Below are positions 7,249-16,024 of a stretch of DNA of 42,691 bases, piece after piece. The number at the start of each line of letters is the position of its first letter. Position 1 is the first letter of the stretch. Below the pieces are notes generated by a model. The model saw only the letters and a list, made by a program, of their open reading frames with translations. It was not told where the DNA came from and did no database searches. The position numbers and the translations under genes are program-made. This stretch comes from Paenibacillus maysiensis (GTDB lineage: Bacteria; Bacillota; Bacilli; Paenibacillales; Paenibacillaceae), in the NCBI RefSeq assembly GCF_000520815.1, contig NZ_ASRY01000097.1, positions 1 to 42,691 of the forward strand, in the 5' to 3' direction.

Positions 7249-9273
7249 CTACTGATCCTGTTCGATTAATTCAATCCACTCATTGTACTCGGATTGAAGC
7301 TTGGTATACTCTTCTTGCAATTGACGTAATTCCATCGATATCTTCTCCGTATTTTCCCGATCCACATCCTGCTGAACCTGTAAAAGACGAAGCTGATGAG
7401 CCGCCAGTTCATACTTCTGACCGACTTCCTCCAGCTCGGACTGTAAAGCCATCCGTTCCTGATCTACAGATTGCCGTTCAGCCTTCGCCGCCTCGGCAGC
7501 TTCAACGGCCAGACGAATTTCCTCTTGAAGCTGTTCCTTTTGTTCAACTGTTACGGCTATTTCCCGTTCCCACGAAGCAAATTCTTTCTTGCGGGCAGCA
7601 TCTTCGGCTTCCAAACGTTCCGCTTCGGCCTTCAACTGCTCATATTTAAGCTGCCATTCCAGTGATTCTTCTTCAGCACGCTCCAGTTCCTTCCGCCGTT
7701 CGCTATCTTCACGCTGGAGCTGCTTGATATTCTGTCCCAGTTGCTCTGCCCGGCTCTTCATGCTTCCATACTGCTCCTGAAGTGTTTTGTAAGCCTTTGT
7801 TCCCTCTTGCTCACGCAGGATTACCTTCTCCAGCTCGTCCTGAACCCGAATCAACTCAGGTGAAAGCTCCTTGATTCTCGCTTCCAACTGCAACAAACGT
7901 TGCTGCTGCGCAGCAAATTTATGGTTTACAGCTTCAACCTCAGCCATGGCATGCTGTAATTGCTCCTGTACAGCCTCCTTCTGTTCACGTACTTCCAGTA
8001 TCGAAAGCTCCAGCTGATCTACTGCGAGCTGGCGTTCCTCTGCAAGCTTCTGCCAAGACTTCTCGCTTTCCGCCAGTGTAGCCAACTCACTTTGCAGTTT
8101 GCGGGAGGACACATGCGCCTGTTCCAGCAACTTCTGCATCCGGCGCTGTTCTTCCTCCAGCTTGGCCGCCTGCTGCTGCGTTGCCTTGGCTTTTGCCGCC
8201 AATTCATCGTAACGGCTTTGCAGCTCTTCACGCGCAAGTGTATCCGCCTGCTCTCGCTCTGTTGCAGCCAGTCGCTGTGCTTCCAGCGTAGACTCCAGCT
8301 CGGATTGCTGTTTCTTCAAAGCTGCAACCTGCTCTTGCGCCTCTCCCAGACGGGAAGACAGCTCTGTACTGCCTGCTTGTACCTGCTCCAATTGCTCTTG
8401 AAGCTCCTCGATTCGAATTTCCTGCTCCAGTGCAGCTTCCTCGGCCCGTTTCTCCGCTTCCTGATGCTGAAGCTTTTCTTCATTCAACGCCAATTCCGCC
8501 TGTTTACGCTCCTGCTCCAGCTGCTCGTTTAGCTCAGACCACTTGCCCTGCCATTCGGTGACCTTCCGGCTATGCTCCTGCTGCAAAGCAGAACGCAGCT
8601 TGTCCAGCTCTGTACGCTGACGCTCCTGATGAGCCTTCTCCGCAGCCGACAGCTGGGCTTCCGCCTGCTTGACCGCTTCGGCCAGCTCCTTCTTGGTTTG
8701 CTCCTCCATCTGGCGGATACGGGCATTTGCCGCCTCCTGCTGCTCTTTCAGCTTACGGGAAGCTTCCTGACGGGACTCCTCCAATTGACGTTCAGCCTGC
8801 TTTTGTCCATTTTCGAGTTCTGCTGATTTTTTCTCCTGCTGTTCCAGCTTCGCCTTTAATTCGGCAATTTCCCTGGCTGATGCGGATTCGGTCTCCCTCC
8901 ATTTTTTCAGAACCGTTTCCTTCTCTTCCTTCAATTGGGCAAAAGACTGCTGCATATCCGTATTTTTTTGCTGCTGTTCTCCAAGAGCCGTCTGAAGTTG
9001 AGCCAGTTCGCCCCGAAGCTCCGCCCGCTCCCCGGCCAACCGGTTCATATGACTCTGAATTTCCTGAATTTGTACAGCTTCTTCTGCCATATGAACCGCA
9101 GCCAGCACGGCAATTCGGGGCATATCAAGACGCGAATGAGCCTGAGAAATGCTATGCATGCGTTCATCCACGTAATTGGCAACCTGCTTCATATAATCGG
9201 TATTACTGCCGACGAGTTTATAAGAAGTACCGTAGATCTCTACAGTGACGCGAGTACGATCTGGTGTAGTCAC
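7249..9273 (-). CDS. zapA: ZapA-domain protein with giant coiled-coil extension
   Basis: A 674-residue protein. Residues 1-90 are ZapA-like: RTRVTVEIYGTSYKLVGS, then DYMKQVANYVDERM and the helix with MPRIAVLAAVHMAEE. ZapA is the FtsZ-ring bundling protein and usually has only 85-110 residues. Here it runs into about 580 residues made almost only of E, Q, K, A, L and R with heptad-like spacing, i.e. one very long coiled coil with no visible C-terminal globular domain. No Walker motifs are present, so it is not an SMC protein. Start: GTG 9273 with AGGAGG 8 bases upstream. Position next to pheT and mutS2 agrees with zapA in Bacillus. It likely acts at the division septum; the long rod may set a spacing or bridge a partner (inference). 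Confidence 0.8.
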   Translation of the reverse strand: MTTPDRTRVTVEIYGTSYKLVGSNTDYMKQVANYVDERMHSISQAHSRLDMPRIAVLAAVHMAEEAVQIQEIQSHMNRLAGERAELRGELAQLQTALGEQQQKNTDMQQSFAQLKEEKETVLKKWRETESASAREIAELKAKLEQQEKKSAELENGQKQAERQLEESRQEASRKLKEQQEAANARIRQMEEQTKKELAEAVKQAEAQLSAAEKAHQERQRTELDKLRSALQQEHSRKVTEWQGKWSELNEQLEQERKQAELALNEEKLQHQEAEKRAEEAALEQEIRIEELQEQLEQVQAGSTELSSRLGEAQEQVAALKKQQSELESTLEAQRLAATEREQADTLAREELQSRYDELAAKAKATQQQAAKLEEEQRRMQKLLEQAHVSSRKLQSELATLAESEKSWQKLAEERQLAVDQLELSILEVREQKEAVQEQLQHAMAEVEAVNHKFAAQQQRLLQLEARIKELSPELIRVQDELEKVILREQEGTKAYKTLQEQYGSMKSRAEQLGQNIKQLQREDSERRKELERAEEESLEWQLKYEQLKAEAERLEAEDAARKKEFASWEREIAVTVEQKEQLQEEIRLAVEAAEAAKAERQSVDQERMALQSELEEVGQKYELAAHQLRLLQVQQDVDRENTEKISMELRQLQEEYTKLQSEYNEWIELIEQDQ

Positions 9274-9428
9274 AATTATGCCCTCCTTCAATACTACTGT
9301 ATGTTGATTCTAAGTTGTGTCCGGTACTATGGTAACCCGCTCTTCGTGAAGCGTTCAACCCCATTAGTCCGGTTTCCCCGCAGCGGGTGAATATCAGAGT
9401 AGAGAGCTTCAATGATGATAGGCCAAAA

Positions 9429-9472
9429 AGCCGTATCGAACCTCTGTCACTAAGATTCGATACGGCTCCCCG
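9429..9472 (-). terminator. Terminator after pheT
   Basis: Read on the minus strand, AGCCGTATCGAA and TTCGATACGGCT form a 12-bp perfect stem followed by TTTTT (9423-9430 region). It separates pheST from zapA, so zapA probably has its own promoter in the 9292-9428 gap, where I could not pick a convincing -35/-10 pair. Confidence 0.9.
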
Positions 9473-9481
9473 CATTTCCTG

Positions 9482-11929
9482 CTACTTTCTCAATTCCGCT
9501 TCAAAAGTTTGTTCCAGAGACGTCACGACAGGAATATGCGCCGCATTAATCTCTTCATCCGTCAGCGTATGCTCCCAATGACGGTAGGTCAGGGAGATAG
9601 CTACACTCTTCTTGTCTTCGCCAAGCTTGCTACCTGTAAATACATCAAACACCCGTGCATCCTGTAATAGCTCTCCGCCCGCCGCATGAATCACACGCAG
9701 CAGTTCGCCTGCTTCTACGTCCTTATCCACCACAAGGGCAATGTCGCGTTCCACGGACGGGAAGCGAGCCAGCTCTCTGAACTGAATGTGGCTGTTAGCG
9801 TGTTCGATCACCTGTTGCAACGCAATTTCCGCTATATACGTATCATTCAGCCCATAAGATTGTTGCAGCTCTGGATGGATCTGCCCGATGGTACCGATTC
9901 GTTGGGAGGTCCCATTCACATCCAGCCATACCGAGGCGGAACGGCCCGGATGATAGCTTTGCGGCTGGTCAGCCACATAACGGATGCTTGCATCCAATCC
10001 AAAATAGTCAAATACCGTTTCCAGCGCGCCTTTAATATCAAAGAAATCGACCTTCTCAGCACCGATATTCCATTGTTTTTCACGGCGTACGCCAGTCAGC
10101 AGCAGACTAAGCACTTGAATTTCCTGAGGCTGGCGGGTCAGCGTTTGTTCCGCGGTATAAAATACAGTTCCTATTTCGAAAATCGCCAGATTTTCCTGCT
10201 TCCGGTTCATGTTATACACTGCTGTATCCAGCATTTGCGGAATAATGCTTGTACGCAGCACACTGCGGTCTTCGCTCATAGGCATCGCCAAGCGTACAGG
10301 ATGGCTTCCCTCTGTCAGCGCATTAAACAAACCTGCACTATCCGGATGCACAAACGAGTAACTAATCGTCTCTTGCCAACCGCCATGGGCCAGCAATTTA
10401 CGCAGCGAACGGCGCAGTGATTGCGATGCTGTCAAAGCACCCGGCGTCGTCGGTCCTTCAATCGGTGTCGTCGGAATGTTGTCGTAACCATATAGACGGG
10501 CCACCTCTTCAATCAAATCCACATCTATGGTAATATCTCCACGGCGTGTAGGTACTTCAACTTCCAGTACCCCTTGCTCTGCGTCGCCACATCCGAAATG
10601 AAGTCTGCCGAAAATCGTTTTCACCTCAAGCAGCGACAGTTCCGTCCCCAAATATCGGTTTATTTTATCTAACGACAGCTTAATAATGCGTTTCTCGGCC
10701 TTCGCAGAAGCAGATTCCACGATTCCTTGATGCACAGTGCCTCCTGCATAACGCTGAATCAGCGCTGCCGCACGGTTCACTGCAGGTACAACAGCACCCG
10801 GATCAACCTCTTTTTCAAAACGCAGGCTTGCTTCGGATCGAAGTCCAAGCTGACGGGACGTTTTGCGAACCGTACCGCCGTCAAACTTTGCGGATTCCAG
10901 CGCAATGCTGACCGTCGCATCCGTAACTTCAGAATTGGCTCCGCCCATCACCCCTGCCAGCGCAATCGGCTTCACGCCGTCTGTAATCAGCAGCATATGT
11001 GGCTCCAGCTTGCGCTCCTGATCGTCCAGCGTAACCAATGTTTCGCCTGCACGAGCGAGACGTACTTCTATGTTGCCATTTTCCAGCTTATCCGCATCAA
11101 AAGCATGCAACGGCTGACCGTATTCCAGCATGACATAGTTCGTAATATCCACGATGTTATTGATTGGACGAACACCCGCCGCCATCAGGCGGTTTTGAAT
11201 CCACAGCGGAGAAGCCCCCACTTTTACACCCGTGATATATCGAGCCGCATAGTGCGTGCACAGTTCAGGTGTATCCACCTTTACCGACAGATGATCTGCC
11301 GCCGCATCGCTGATTTCCACCAAATCCTTAGCCGGTTCAGCCAGCGAAATGTCACGCCCCAGAATCGCGCTCACTTCATAAGCCGCACCATGCATACTCA
11401 AGCAATCCGAACGGTTTGGTGTCAGATCAAAATCCAGCACCTGATCATCCAGCGCCAGCAGCTTCGTAATCGGCGTACCGATTTCAGCATCCTCAGGCAG
11501 TACGAGAATACCTTCTTGCAGCTCTTTGGGCAGCAGCTTGTCATTCATGCCCAGTTCCTTCGCCGAGCAGATCATACCCATGGATACAACACCACGCAGC
11601 TTGGCCTTTTTAATCTGAAAATCTCCCGGCAGCTTCGCGCCCACGATGGCAACAGGAACCTTTTGCCCTGCATCCACGTTTTTGGCGCCACACACGATTT
11701 GCAAATCTTCCTCTTGTCCCGCATCGACGATACACACATTCAGCTTATCCGCATCAGGGTGTTTTTCCTTGCTTTTGACATAGCCGACCACGACGCCTGT
11801 AATCCCTTTGTTGCGATGTTCGACCTCATCAATTTCAATGCCCGAACGGGTGATTTTCTCAGCCAGATCCTCCGCGCTCACCTGATCCAGCGATACATAC
11901 TCGGATAGCCAATCGAATGATACTTTCAT
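9482..11929 (-). CDS. pheT: Phenylalanine--tRNA ligase beta subunit
   Basis: An 815-residue beta subunit of the alpha2-beta2 PheRS, which charges tRNA-Phe. Domains in order: an N-terminal EMAP/tRNA-binding OB-fold (GYVKSKEKHPDADKLNVC, residues ~40-150), the B3/B4 editing domain with TPNRSDCLSMHG and VDITNYVMLEYGQPLHAFD, the B5 domain (LYGYDNIPTTPIEG), a catalytic-like core, and the C-terminal ferredoxin-like anticodon-binding domain (ARFPSVERDIALVVD). Length is normal for bacteria. ATG 11929 has GAGGG about 11 bases upstream. It lies 28 bases after pheS and is controlled with it by the T-box leader; a strong terminator follows. Confidence 0.97.
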   Translation of the reverse strand: MKVSFDWLSEYVSLDQVSAEDLAEKITRSGIEIDEVEHRNKGITGVVVGYVKSKEKHPDADKLNVCIVDAGQEEDLQIVCGAKNVDAGQKVPVAIVGAKLPGDFQIKKAKLRGVVSMGMICSAKELGMNDKLLPKELQEGILVLPEDAEIGTPITKLLALDDQVLDFDLTPNRSDCLSMHGAAYEVSAILGRDISLAEPAKDLVEISDAAADHLSVKVDTPELCTHYAARYITGVKVGASPLWIQNRLMAAGVRPINNIVDITNYVMLEYGQPLHAFDADKLENGNIEVRLARAGETLVTLDDQERKLEPHMLLITDGVKPIALAGVMGGANSEVTDATVSIALESAKFDGGTVRKTSRQLGLRSEASLRFEKEVDPGAVVPAVNRAAALIQRYAGGTVHQGIVESASAKAEKRIIKLSLDKINRYLGTELSLLEVKTIFGRLHFGCGDAEQGVLEVEVPTRRGDITIDVDLIEEVARLYGYDNIPTTPIEGPTTPGALTASQSLRRSLRKLLAHGGWQETISYSFVHPDSAGLFNALTEGSHPVRLAMPMSEDRSVLRTSIIPQMLDTAVYNMNRKQENLAIFEIGTVFYTAEQTLTRQPQEIQVLSLLLTGVRREKQWNIGAEKVDFFDIKGALETVFDYFGLDASIRYVADQPQSYHPGRSASVWLDVNGTSQRIGTIGQIHPELQQSYGLNDTYIAEIALQQVIEHANSHIQFRELARFPSVERDIALVVDKDVEAGELLRVIHAAGGELLQDARVFDVFTGSKLGEDKKSVAISLTYRHWEHTLTDEEINAAHIPVVTSLEQTFEAELRK

Positions 11930-11957
11930 ATGGGTTCACTTCCCTCGATATAGTTGT

Positions 11958-12989
11958 TTATTGACGCGCAAACTGCTTCAAGAATGACAGGTCGCTGTTA
12001 TAAAAATGACGAATATCGTCAATTCCGTATTTCAAAATGGCAATCCGCTCTACACCCATACCGAATGCAAAACCGCTATATACCTCGGGATCAAAACCGC
12101 CCATTTCCAGTACTTTCGGATGCACCATGCCACAGCCCAAAATTTCGATCCATACGCGCTCGCCATTTTTCTTTACAAAAGTCACGTCTACCTCAGCACT
12201 CGGCTCTGTGAACGGAAAGAAGCTTGGACGCAGACGGATTTCGGTCGATTCCCCGAACATTTCGCGTGCGAATTGCAGCAAGGTTCCCTTCAGATCACTC
12301 ATGCGAATGTCTTTTCCAATCACAAGCCCTTCAATTTGGTGGAATTGGAAAGAATGCGTAGCATCGTCATCATCACGTCGGAAAACCGTACCCGGACAAA
12401 TGACCTTAATCGGCGTCTCGCCCTTCATCGCCTCCATTGCGCGAATCTGAACGGGTGACGTATGGGTACGCATCAACAGATCCTCGGTCAGATAAAACGA
12501 ATCCTGCATATCCCGCGCCGGGTGATTCTTAGGGAGGTTCAACGCTTCAAAGTTATAATAATCTGTCTCTGCCTGTGGACCCTCCGCAACCCGGTAACCC
12601 ATACCAGTAAAAATGTCCTCAATCTGCTCAATTACTTTATTAAGCGGGTGCAGCCCACCTTGCGGCAATGTGCGTCCAGGCAGCGTAACGTCGATCTTTT
12701 CCGCTTGCAGACGCTCATTCGTCTCCGCTTTCGTGAACTCATCCTGTTTACGGTTGACGACTTCTTCAATCGCCTCGCGAACTTCATTGGCTACCTGTCC
12801 GACAACCGGACGCTCTTCCGCGCTCAGCTTGCCCATACCGCGCAAAATTTCAGTCAGCGCACCCTTTTTACCCGAATATTTAACCCGCAGATCGGCCAGC
12901 TCTTTGGGCGTTGCCACCTTCTCCAATACTTCCAGTGCTTCTTCCTTCAAGGCCAGCAAATGTTCCTTCATTTGGATGGTTTCGCTCAT
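11958..12989 (-). CDS. pheS: Phenylalanine--tRNA ligase alpha subunit
   Basis: A 343-residue catalytic subunit of PheRS. An N-terminal coiled coil (residues 1-85) is followed by the class II core: motif 2 with [19 protein letters not shown] and motif 3 with [17 protein letters not shown]. Motif 1 lies around [18 protein letters not shown]. The length matches other Firmicutes. ATG 12989 has AAAGGGG upstream at a longish distance (about 12 bases). It is the first gene after the T-box leader and precedes pheT. Confidence 0.97.
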   Translation of the reverse strand: MSETIQMKEHLLALKEEALEVLEKVATPKELADLRVKYSGKKGALTEILRGMGKLSAEERPVVGQVANEVREAIEEVVNRKQDEFTKAETNERLQAEKIDVTLPGRTLPQGGLHPLNKVIEQIEDIFTGMGYRVAEGPQAETDYYNFEALNLPKNHPARDMQDSFYLTEDLLMRTHTSPVQIRAMEAMKGETPIKVICPGTVFRRDDDDATHSFQFHQIEGLVIGKDIRMSDLKGTLLQFAREMFGESTEIRLRPSFFPFTEPSAEVDVTFVKKNGERVWIEILGCGMVHPKVLEMGGFDPEVYSGFAFGMGVERIAILKYGIDDIRHFYNSDLSFLKQFARQ

Positions 12990-13033
12990 CGCCTGTTCAG
13001 TCCCCTTTCTTCATATCCAGCTTTTCAGACAAC

Positions 13034-13396
13034 AAAAAAAGGTCTTTTCTCCCGGTAAAGGGACGAAAAGACCGTGGTACCACCCTCGTTAGACAATCCT
13101 GCTCAGCTCATCCCGCGCTTTGTCTTTCGACAATTTCTGCCATTCGACAGTACAGGTTTATACATGCTTTGCATGATCATCTCGCTCTGCACGTTGTAAC
13201 GGTCGTGAATCGGTATCCCCTACTTGCCCGCTTGCCATCTACAGATGGCGCATACGTGGTTCAAGGAACTGCTCCGGAGCGAACTTCAACAGCCTTGTTT
13301 TGCAGAAACGCTCTCAATCCTACGGCGCTTCCTCCCTGTTCAATCAGACACTGCCTACTCTTCTCCATCAAGACATTTTCAAATTTCGAACTATTG
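13034..13396 (-). promoter_or_regulatory. T-box leader of pheST (phenylalanine type)
   Basis: The conserved T-box sequence AGGGTGGTACCACGG is at 13072-13086 (minus strand). It overlaps the 5' arm of the terminator GGTCTTTTCGTCCC...GGGAGAAAAGACC with T7 (13034-13073), so antiterminator and terminator are mutually exclusive. Stem I lies in about 13260-13390 with the GAAGAGTAGG string typical of its 5' side. Two UUC triplets on the right side of stem I (13281-13283 and 13266-13268) could be the phenylalanine specifier; I could not decide between them by eye. Uncharged tRNA-Phe would stabilise the antiterminator and switch pheST on. Confidence 0.92.
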
Positions 13397-13402
13397 CTCA
13401 TT

Positions 13403-13431
13403 ATTATATGCAAACCCTAGCGCTTTGGCAA
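13403..13431 (-). promoter_or_regulatory. Sigma-A promoter of pheST
   Basis: TTGCCA (13426-13431) and TATAAT (13403-13408) are separated by 17 bases on the minus strand, placing the transcript start near 13396, at the beginning of the T-box leader. It overlaps the region just beyond the 3' end of the ABC-F gene. Confidence 0.85.
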
Positions 13432-13468
13432 GCCGGGCATACGGTTTTACCCATTCTGACGCAGCCGT

Positions 13469-15307
13469 TTAATCCGACTGATCCAGTTTGGCACGAATAC
13501 GCCTGATTTCTGACAACAGTTCCTCATTTTCATCGTCCAGCCCGACCGTACCCATCAGCTCCGTAAGACGCAACTGCAATCGCAGACGCTCCTCACGCTG
13601 CTCCTGATCCTCTGGTTCCTGTTGACGGTTCTGCTGATCTTCCTGCTTTTCGTCGGCGGTCCCTTCGTAGATTTCATAAACGCCTCCAGGCTGCATATCA
13701 AGCAAACGGGTTGCCGTCCGGCGCACCAGCTCCCGGTCATGCGAGACAAGCACCAGCGCCCCGCCGTAACTGCGTAAGGACTCCTCTACAATCTCACGGG
13801 TTTCAATGTCAAAATAATTGGTCGGCTCATCCAGCACCAGCAGGCTGGCTCCGCTAAAATACAAGCGTAGAAAGGCCACCCTGCATTTCTCTCCCATACT
13901 AAGCGTCCCGATCCTCTTGAACACATCTTCTCTGGCAAAAAGAAAGCATCCCAGCACCGTTCTCGCTTCTGTCTGCGTCATGGTGGGGAGCGCAAGCAAA
14001 CTATCCAGCAATGTCTGATCCTCTGGAAGCTGCTCCAGTTCCTGTGAAAAATACCCGATTTTCAGCTGTGGATTCGCTGTGATCTTGCCCTTATACGGCT
14101 CCAGCTGACCCGTCAACAGCCGTAGCAGCGTTGTTTTGCCAATCCCATTCGGACCCCGAACAGCAAGGCGATCGCCACGTGCAATGTTCAGGTTGAGATC
14201 CTGCACAATGGTATGGTCGTCGTAGCTAAAATAGACATGCTCGGCGCGCAGCAGATATTTGGCCTGAAACGCGCTGTCACTTAATTTCATATGCAAAGAT
14301 GCTACTTCGCGCGGCTGCTCAACCCGGTTGGCCTCCAGTCGTTCCAGCTCCTTCTCCTTCGCATGATAACGGGAAATATTTTTATTAGCCTTGGCCTTAT
14401 AAAAGCTTTGCGTAACGGCCATTTCCACATTGGAGGCTGCCCGGTGCGCCTGATGGAACCATTCCCGGTAATTTCGGATCGTCTCCTCCAACGCCTGCCG
14501 TGCCAGTTCCTGCTTCCGATAGTTGGCTTCCTGCTCCCGCAGCTCCCGTTCCTTATGCGCCTTATATTCCGTATAGCCACCCTTATAGCGCCGAATGCCC
14601 GTTGACGTCAGCTCACATATGCCTGTAGCTACCCGATCCAAAAAGGCTCTGTCATGCGATACAAACAACAGCGTCCCATGATATGTGGACAGCCACTGCT
14701 CCAGCCAGAGCAAACCTTCGGCATCCAGATGGTTGGTCGGTTCATCCAGCACCAGCAGCTTCGGCTGTCTGACCATCAGCCCGGCCAACCGTACTCTCGT
14801 CTTCTGCCCTCCGCTCAGGTCACCATAGGCAATAGGCCACGTCTCAGCAGGCATGCCCATCCGGGTCAGCGCCTTTTCCACTTCGGACTCCCACGCAAAA
14901 CCTTGCAGCCGTTCGTACTCATCCATCAGCTCGCCATATCGCTCCAGATGACGCTCTGCTTCCTCTCCCTTATGGGCAATTTCGGCCTCCAGTTGCTTCA
15001 GCGTCATCCTGACTCGCCAATGCTCAGGACTGGCCTGCTGTGCCGCCTCAAGTGCAGTTCGGGCGGATTGAATGGTGTCCTGCTGCTTCAGCCAGCCCCG
15101 CTCCTCCAGCGGTAATTCATGCTCTACCTTACCTGAAGTCGGCGCCTCGTCGCCTAACAGTATCCGCAATAGCGTCGTTTTGCCTGCTCCATTTCTTCCG
15201 AACAGGGCGAGTCGTTCTCCCTCCGTCACATCCATCGATACATTCTCAAACAAAGACGTTCCGTTCCAATCCTTTATCACATTGCGGATACGCAAAATGG
15301 TTTTCAT
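13469..15307 (-). CDS. ABC-F ATPase, likely ribosomal protection protein
   Basis: A 612-residue soluble protein with two ABC domains and no membrane segments, the ABC-F layout. Domain 1: Walker A GRNGAGKTT (~37-45), signature LSGGQ, Walker B LLVLDEPTNHLD. A long helical linker follows (~235-335, rich in basic and aromatic residues). Domain 2: GPNGIGKTT, a variant signature LSMGE and LLVLDEPTNYFD. A charged C-terminal coiled tail (~540-612) closes the protein. The linker is longer than in EttA-type factors and closer to Vga/VmlR resistance proteins, which push lincosamide, streptogramin A or pleuromutilin off the ribosome; the exact drug range is unknown. ATG 15307 has GGAAAGGA upstream; longer starts lack a ribosome site and run into the leader terminator. 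That terminator suggests attenuation control. Confidence 0.88.
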   Translation of the reverse strand: MKTILRIRNVIKDWNGTSLFENVSMDVTEGERLALFGRNGAGKTTLLRILLGDEAPTSGKVEHELPLEERGWLKQQDTIQSARTALEAAQQASPEHWRVRMTLKQLEAEIAHKGEEAERHLERYGELMDEYERLQGFAWESEVEKALTRMGMPAETWPIAYGDLSGGQKTRVRLAGLMVRQPKLLVLDEPTNHLDAEGLLWLEQWLSTYHGTLLFVSHDRAFLDRVATGICELTSTGIRRYKGGYTEYKAHKERELREQEANYRKQELARQALEETIRNYREWFHQAHRAASNVEMAVTQSFYKAKANKNISRYHAKEKELERLEANRVEQPREVASLHMKLSDSAFQAKYLLRAEHVYFSYDDHTIVQDLNLNIARGDRLAVRGPNGIGKTTLLRLLTGQLEPYKGKITANPQLKIGYFSQELEQLPEDQTLLDSLLALPTMTQTEARTVLGCFLFAREDVFKRIGTLSMGEKCRVAFLRLYFSGASLLVLDEPTNYFDIETREIVEESLRSYGGALVLVSHDRELVRRTATRLLDMQPGGVYEIYEGTADEKQEDQQNRQQEPEDQEQREERLRLQLRLTELMGTVGLDDENEELLSEIRRIRAKLDQSD

Positions 15308-15353
15308 ATGGTAATCATCCTTTCCCTGTCCGGTTTTCACCACCGAAAGCAAT

Positions 15354-15380
15354 AAAAAAAGCCGCAGAAGGCTGCGGCTT
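15354..15380 (-). terminator. Intrinsic terminator inside the leader of the ABC-F gene
   Basis: On the minus strand AAGCCGCAG-CCTT-CTGCGGCTT is followed by TTTTTTT. It ends 46 bases before the ABC-F start codon. No gene ends here that would need it, so it is best read as a premature terminator (attenuator). AGGCGGCT about 160 bases upstream (near 15534-15541) could pair with AGCCGC of its 5' arm as an antiterminator; that pairing is inference. Confidence 0.85.
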
Positions 15381-15417
15381 GCATACAAGGAATATAGAAT
15401 GACTGCTATGAATCGTT

Positions 15418-15465
15418 TCAGAACATACGTTTATGAGAAAGAGAACCGTAAACGGAAAAAAGCAT
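15418..15465 (-). CDS. Possible leader peptide MLFSVYGSLSHKRMF (ABC-F leader)
   Basis: A 15-codon ORF between the promoter and the leader terminator; only AACGGG precedes it as a weak ribosome site. It could be the regulatory ORF on which drug-stalled ribosomes prevent terminator folding. Its codons lie over CCGTTTACGG and TAAACG elements that can form alternative hairpins. It may be chance; a second short ORF lies just upstream. Confidence 0.35.
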   Translation of the reverse strand: MLFSVYGSLSHKRMF

Positions 15466-15472
15466 AATCCCG

Positions 15473-15505
15473 TTACGGAGCAAACGTATACGTCCCAAAC
15501 CTCAT
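15473..15505 (-). CDS. Possible leader peptide MRFGTYTFAP (ABC-F leader)
   Basis: A 10-codon ORF with GGGAGAAG about 10 bases upstream, ending 7 bases before the next short ORF. It is the better supported of the two candidate leader peptides by ribosome binding site. Confidence 0.35.
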   Translation of the reverse strand: MRFGTYTFAP

Positions 15506-15636
15506 TTCAGACACACTTCTCCCGTTGCAGCATACAGCCGCCTGCCAGTAACTGTGCAGTTTATGGGGAAAATCAGTGTGCTTACTTCATCGGACGTATC
15601 GTTACCTTCCTTTTCACGGAATACTTGCTTGCAGCC

Positions 15637-15664
15637 AGTATAGCAGATCAGAACGTATTTGCAA
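15637..15664 (-). promoter_or_regulatory. Candidate promoter of the ABC-F gene
   Basis: TTGCAA (15659-15664) and TATACT (15637-15642) with a 16-base spacer on the minus strand. It would give a leader of about 320 bases before the ABC-F start codon, long enough for attenuation. It lies just downstream of the pectate lyase fossil. Confidence 0.6.
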
Positions 15665-15682
15665 ATCCATTGTGCATCAAAA

Positions 15683-15969
15683 TTATTTATTTTTAACATG
15701 GAAATACCCATATCTCATAAGCCCGGGACCGCGAACTAGCAAGTTTTCAAAATAATTATTCGCGATGGTGATATGAGGTAAGCCATCGTAACTCTTATTG
15801 CTATCATCAGGATAACCCAGAATGAGACCGTACTTATGATTAGCAAATTTGGAATTACTGATGGTTACCTAATCAGCTGATTGCCCTACATACAAAAGCT
15901 TGTCCAGATCTGAACCATTGGAATCATATTCTGCCCCATTTGAAAAAGGAGTCTGCCGTACGTCGAGCT
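15683..15969 (-). pseudogene. Remnant of a pectate lyase (C-terminal part of beta-helix)
   Basis: Reading the minus strand through one in-frame TAG (15869-15871) gives GSDLDKLLYVGQSAD, stop, [19 protein letters not shown] and, further on, [20 protein letters not shown] then YGYFHV. The order 'VTISN-KF..H', 'NYFEN...R.P..R.G..HV' is that of secreted family-1-type pectate lyases, where the Arg-rich RxPxxR segment is near the active site. No signal peptide, N-terminus or C-terminus remains, and the frame ends at 15683. A frameshifted continuation (INNFDAQ) may follow. It lies immediately beside tRNA-Gly, a common site of gene gain and loss. Confidence 0.75.
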
Positions 15970-15978
15970 ATGGGCAAA

Positions 15979-16008
15979 AATAAAAACCCTTGCATCGCAA
16001 GGGTTTCG
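15979..16008 (-). terminator. Terminator after tRNA-Gly
   Basis: AACCCTTGC-GAT-GCAAGGGTT on the minus strand followed by TTTATTTTTG. It ends the tRNA transcript 17 bases after the tRNA gene. Confidence 0.85.
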
Positions 16009-16024
16009 AGCATTTTTACCGCAA

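Noticed and set aside
7249..9273. SMC or Rad50-like ATPase
   Set aside because: No Walker A/B or signature motifs; the N-terminal 90 residues are ZapA-like.
15502..15711. 69-residue ORF on the minus strand
   Set aside because: No ribosome binding site. It overlaps the pectate lyase fossil and the ABC-F promoter; part of it may be the shifted frame of the same fossil.
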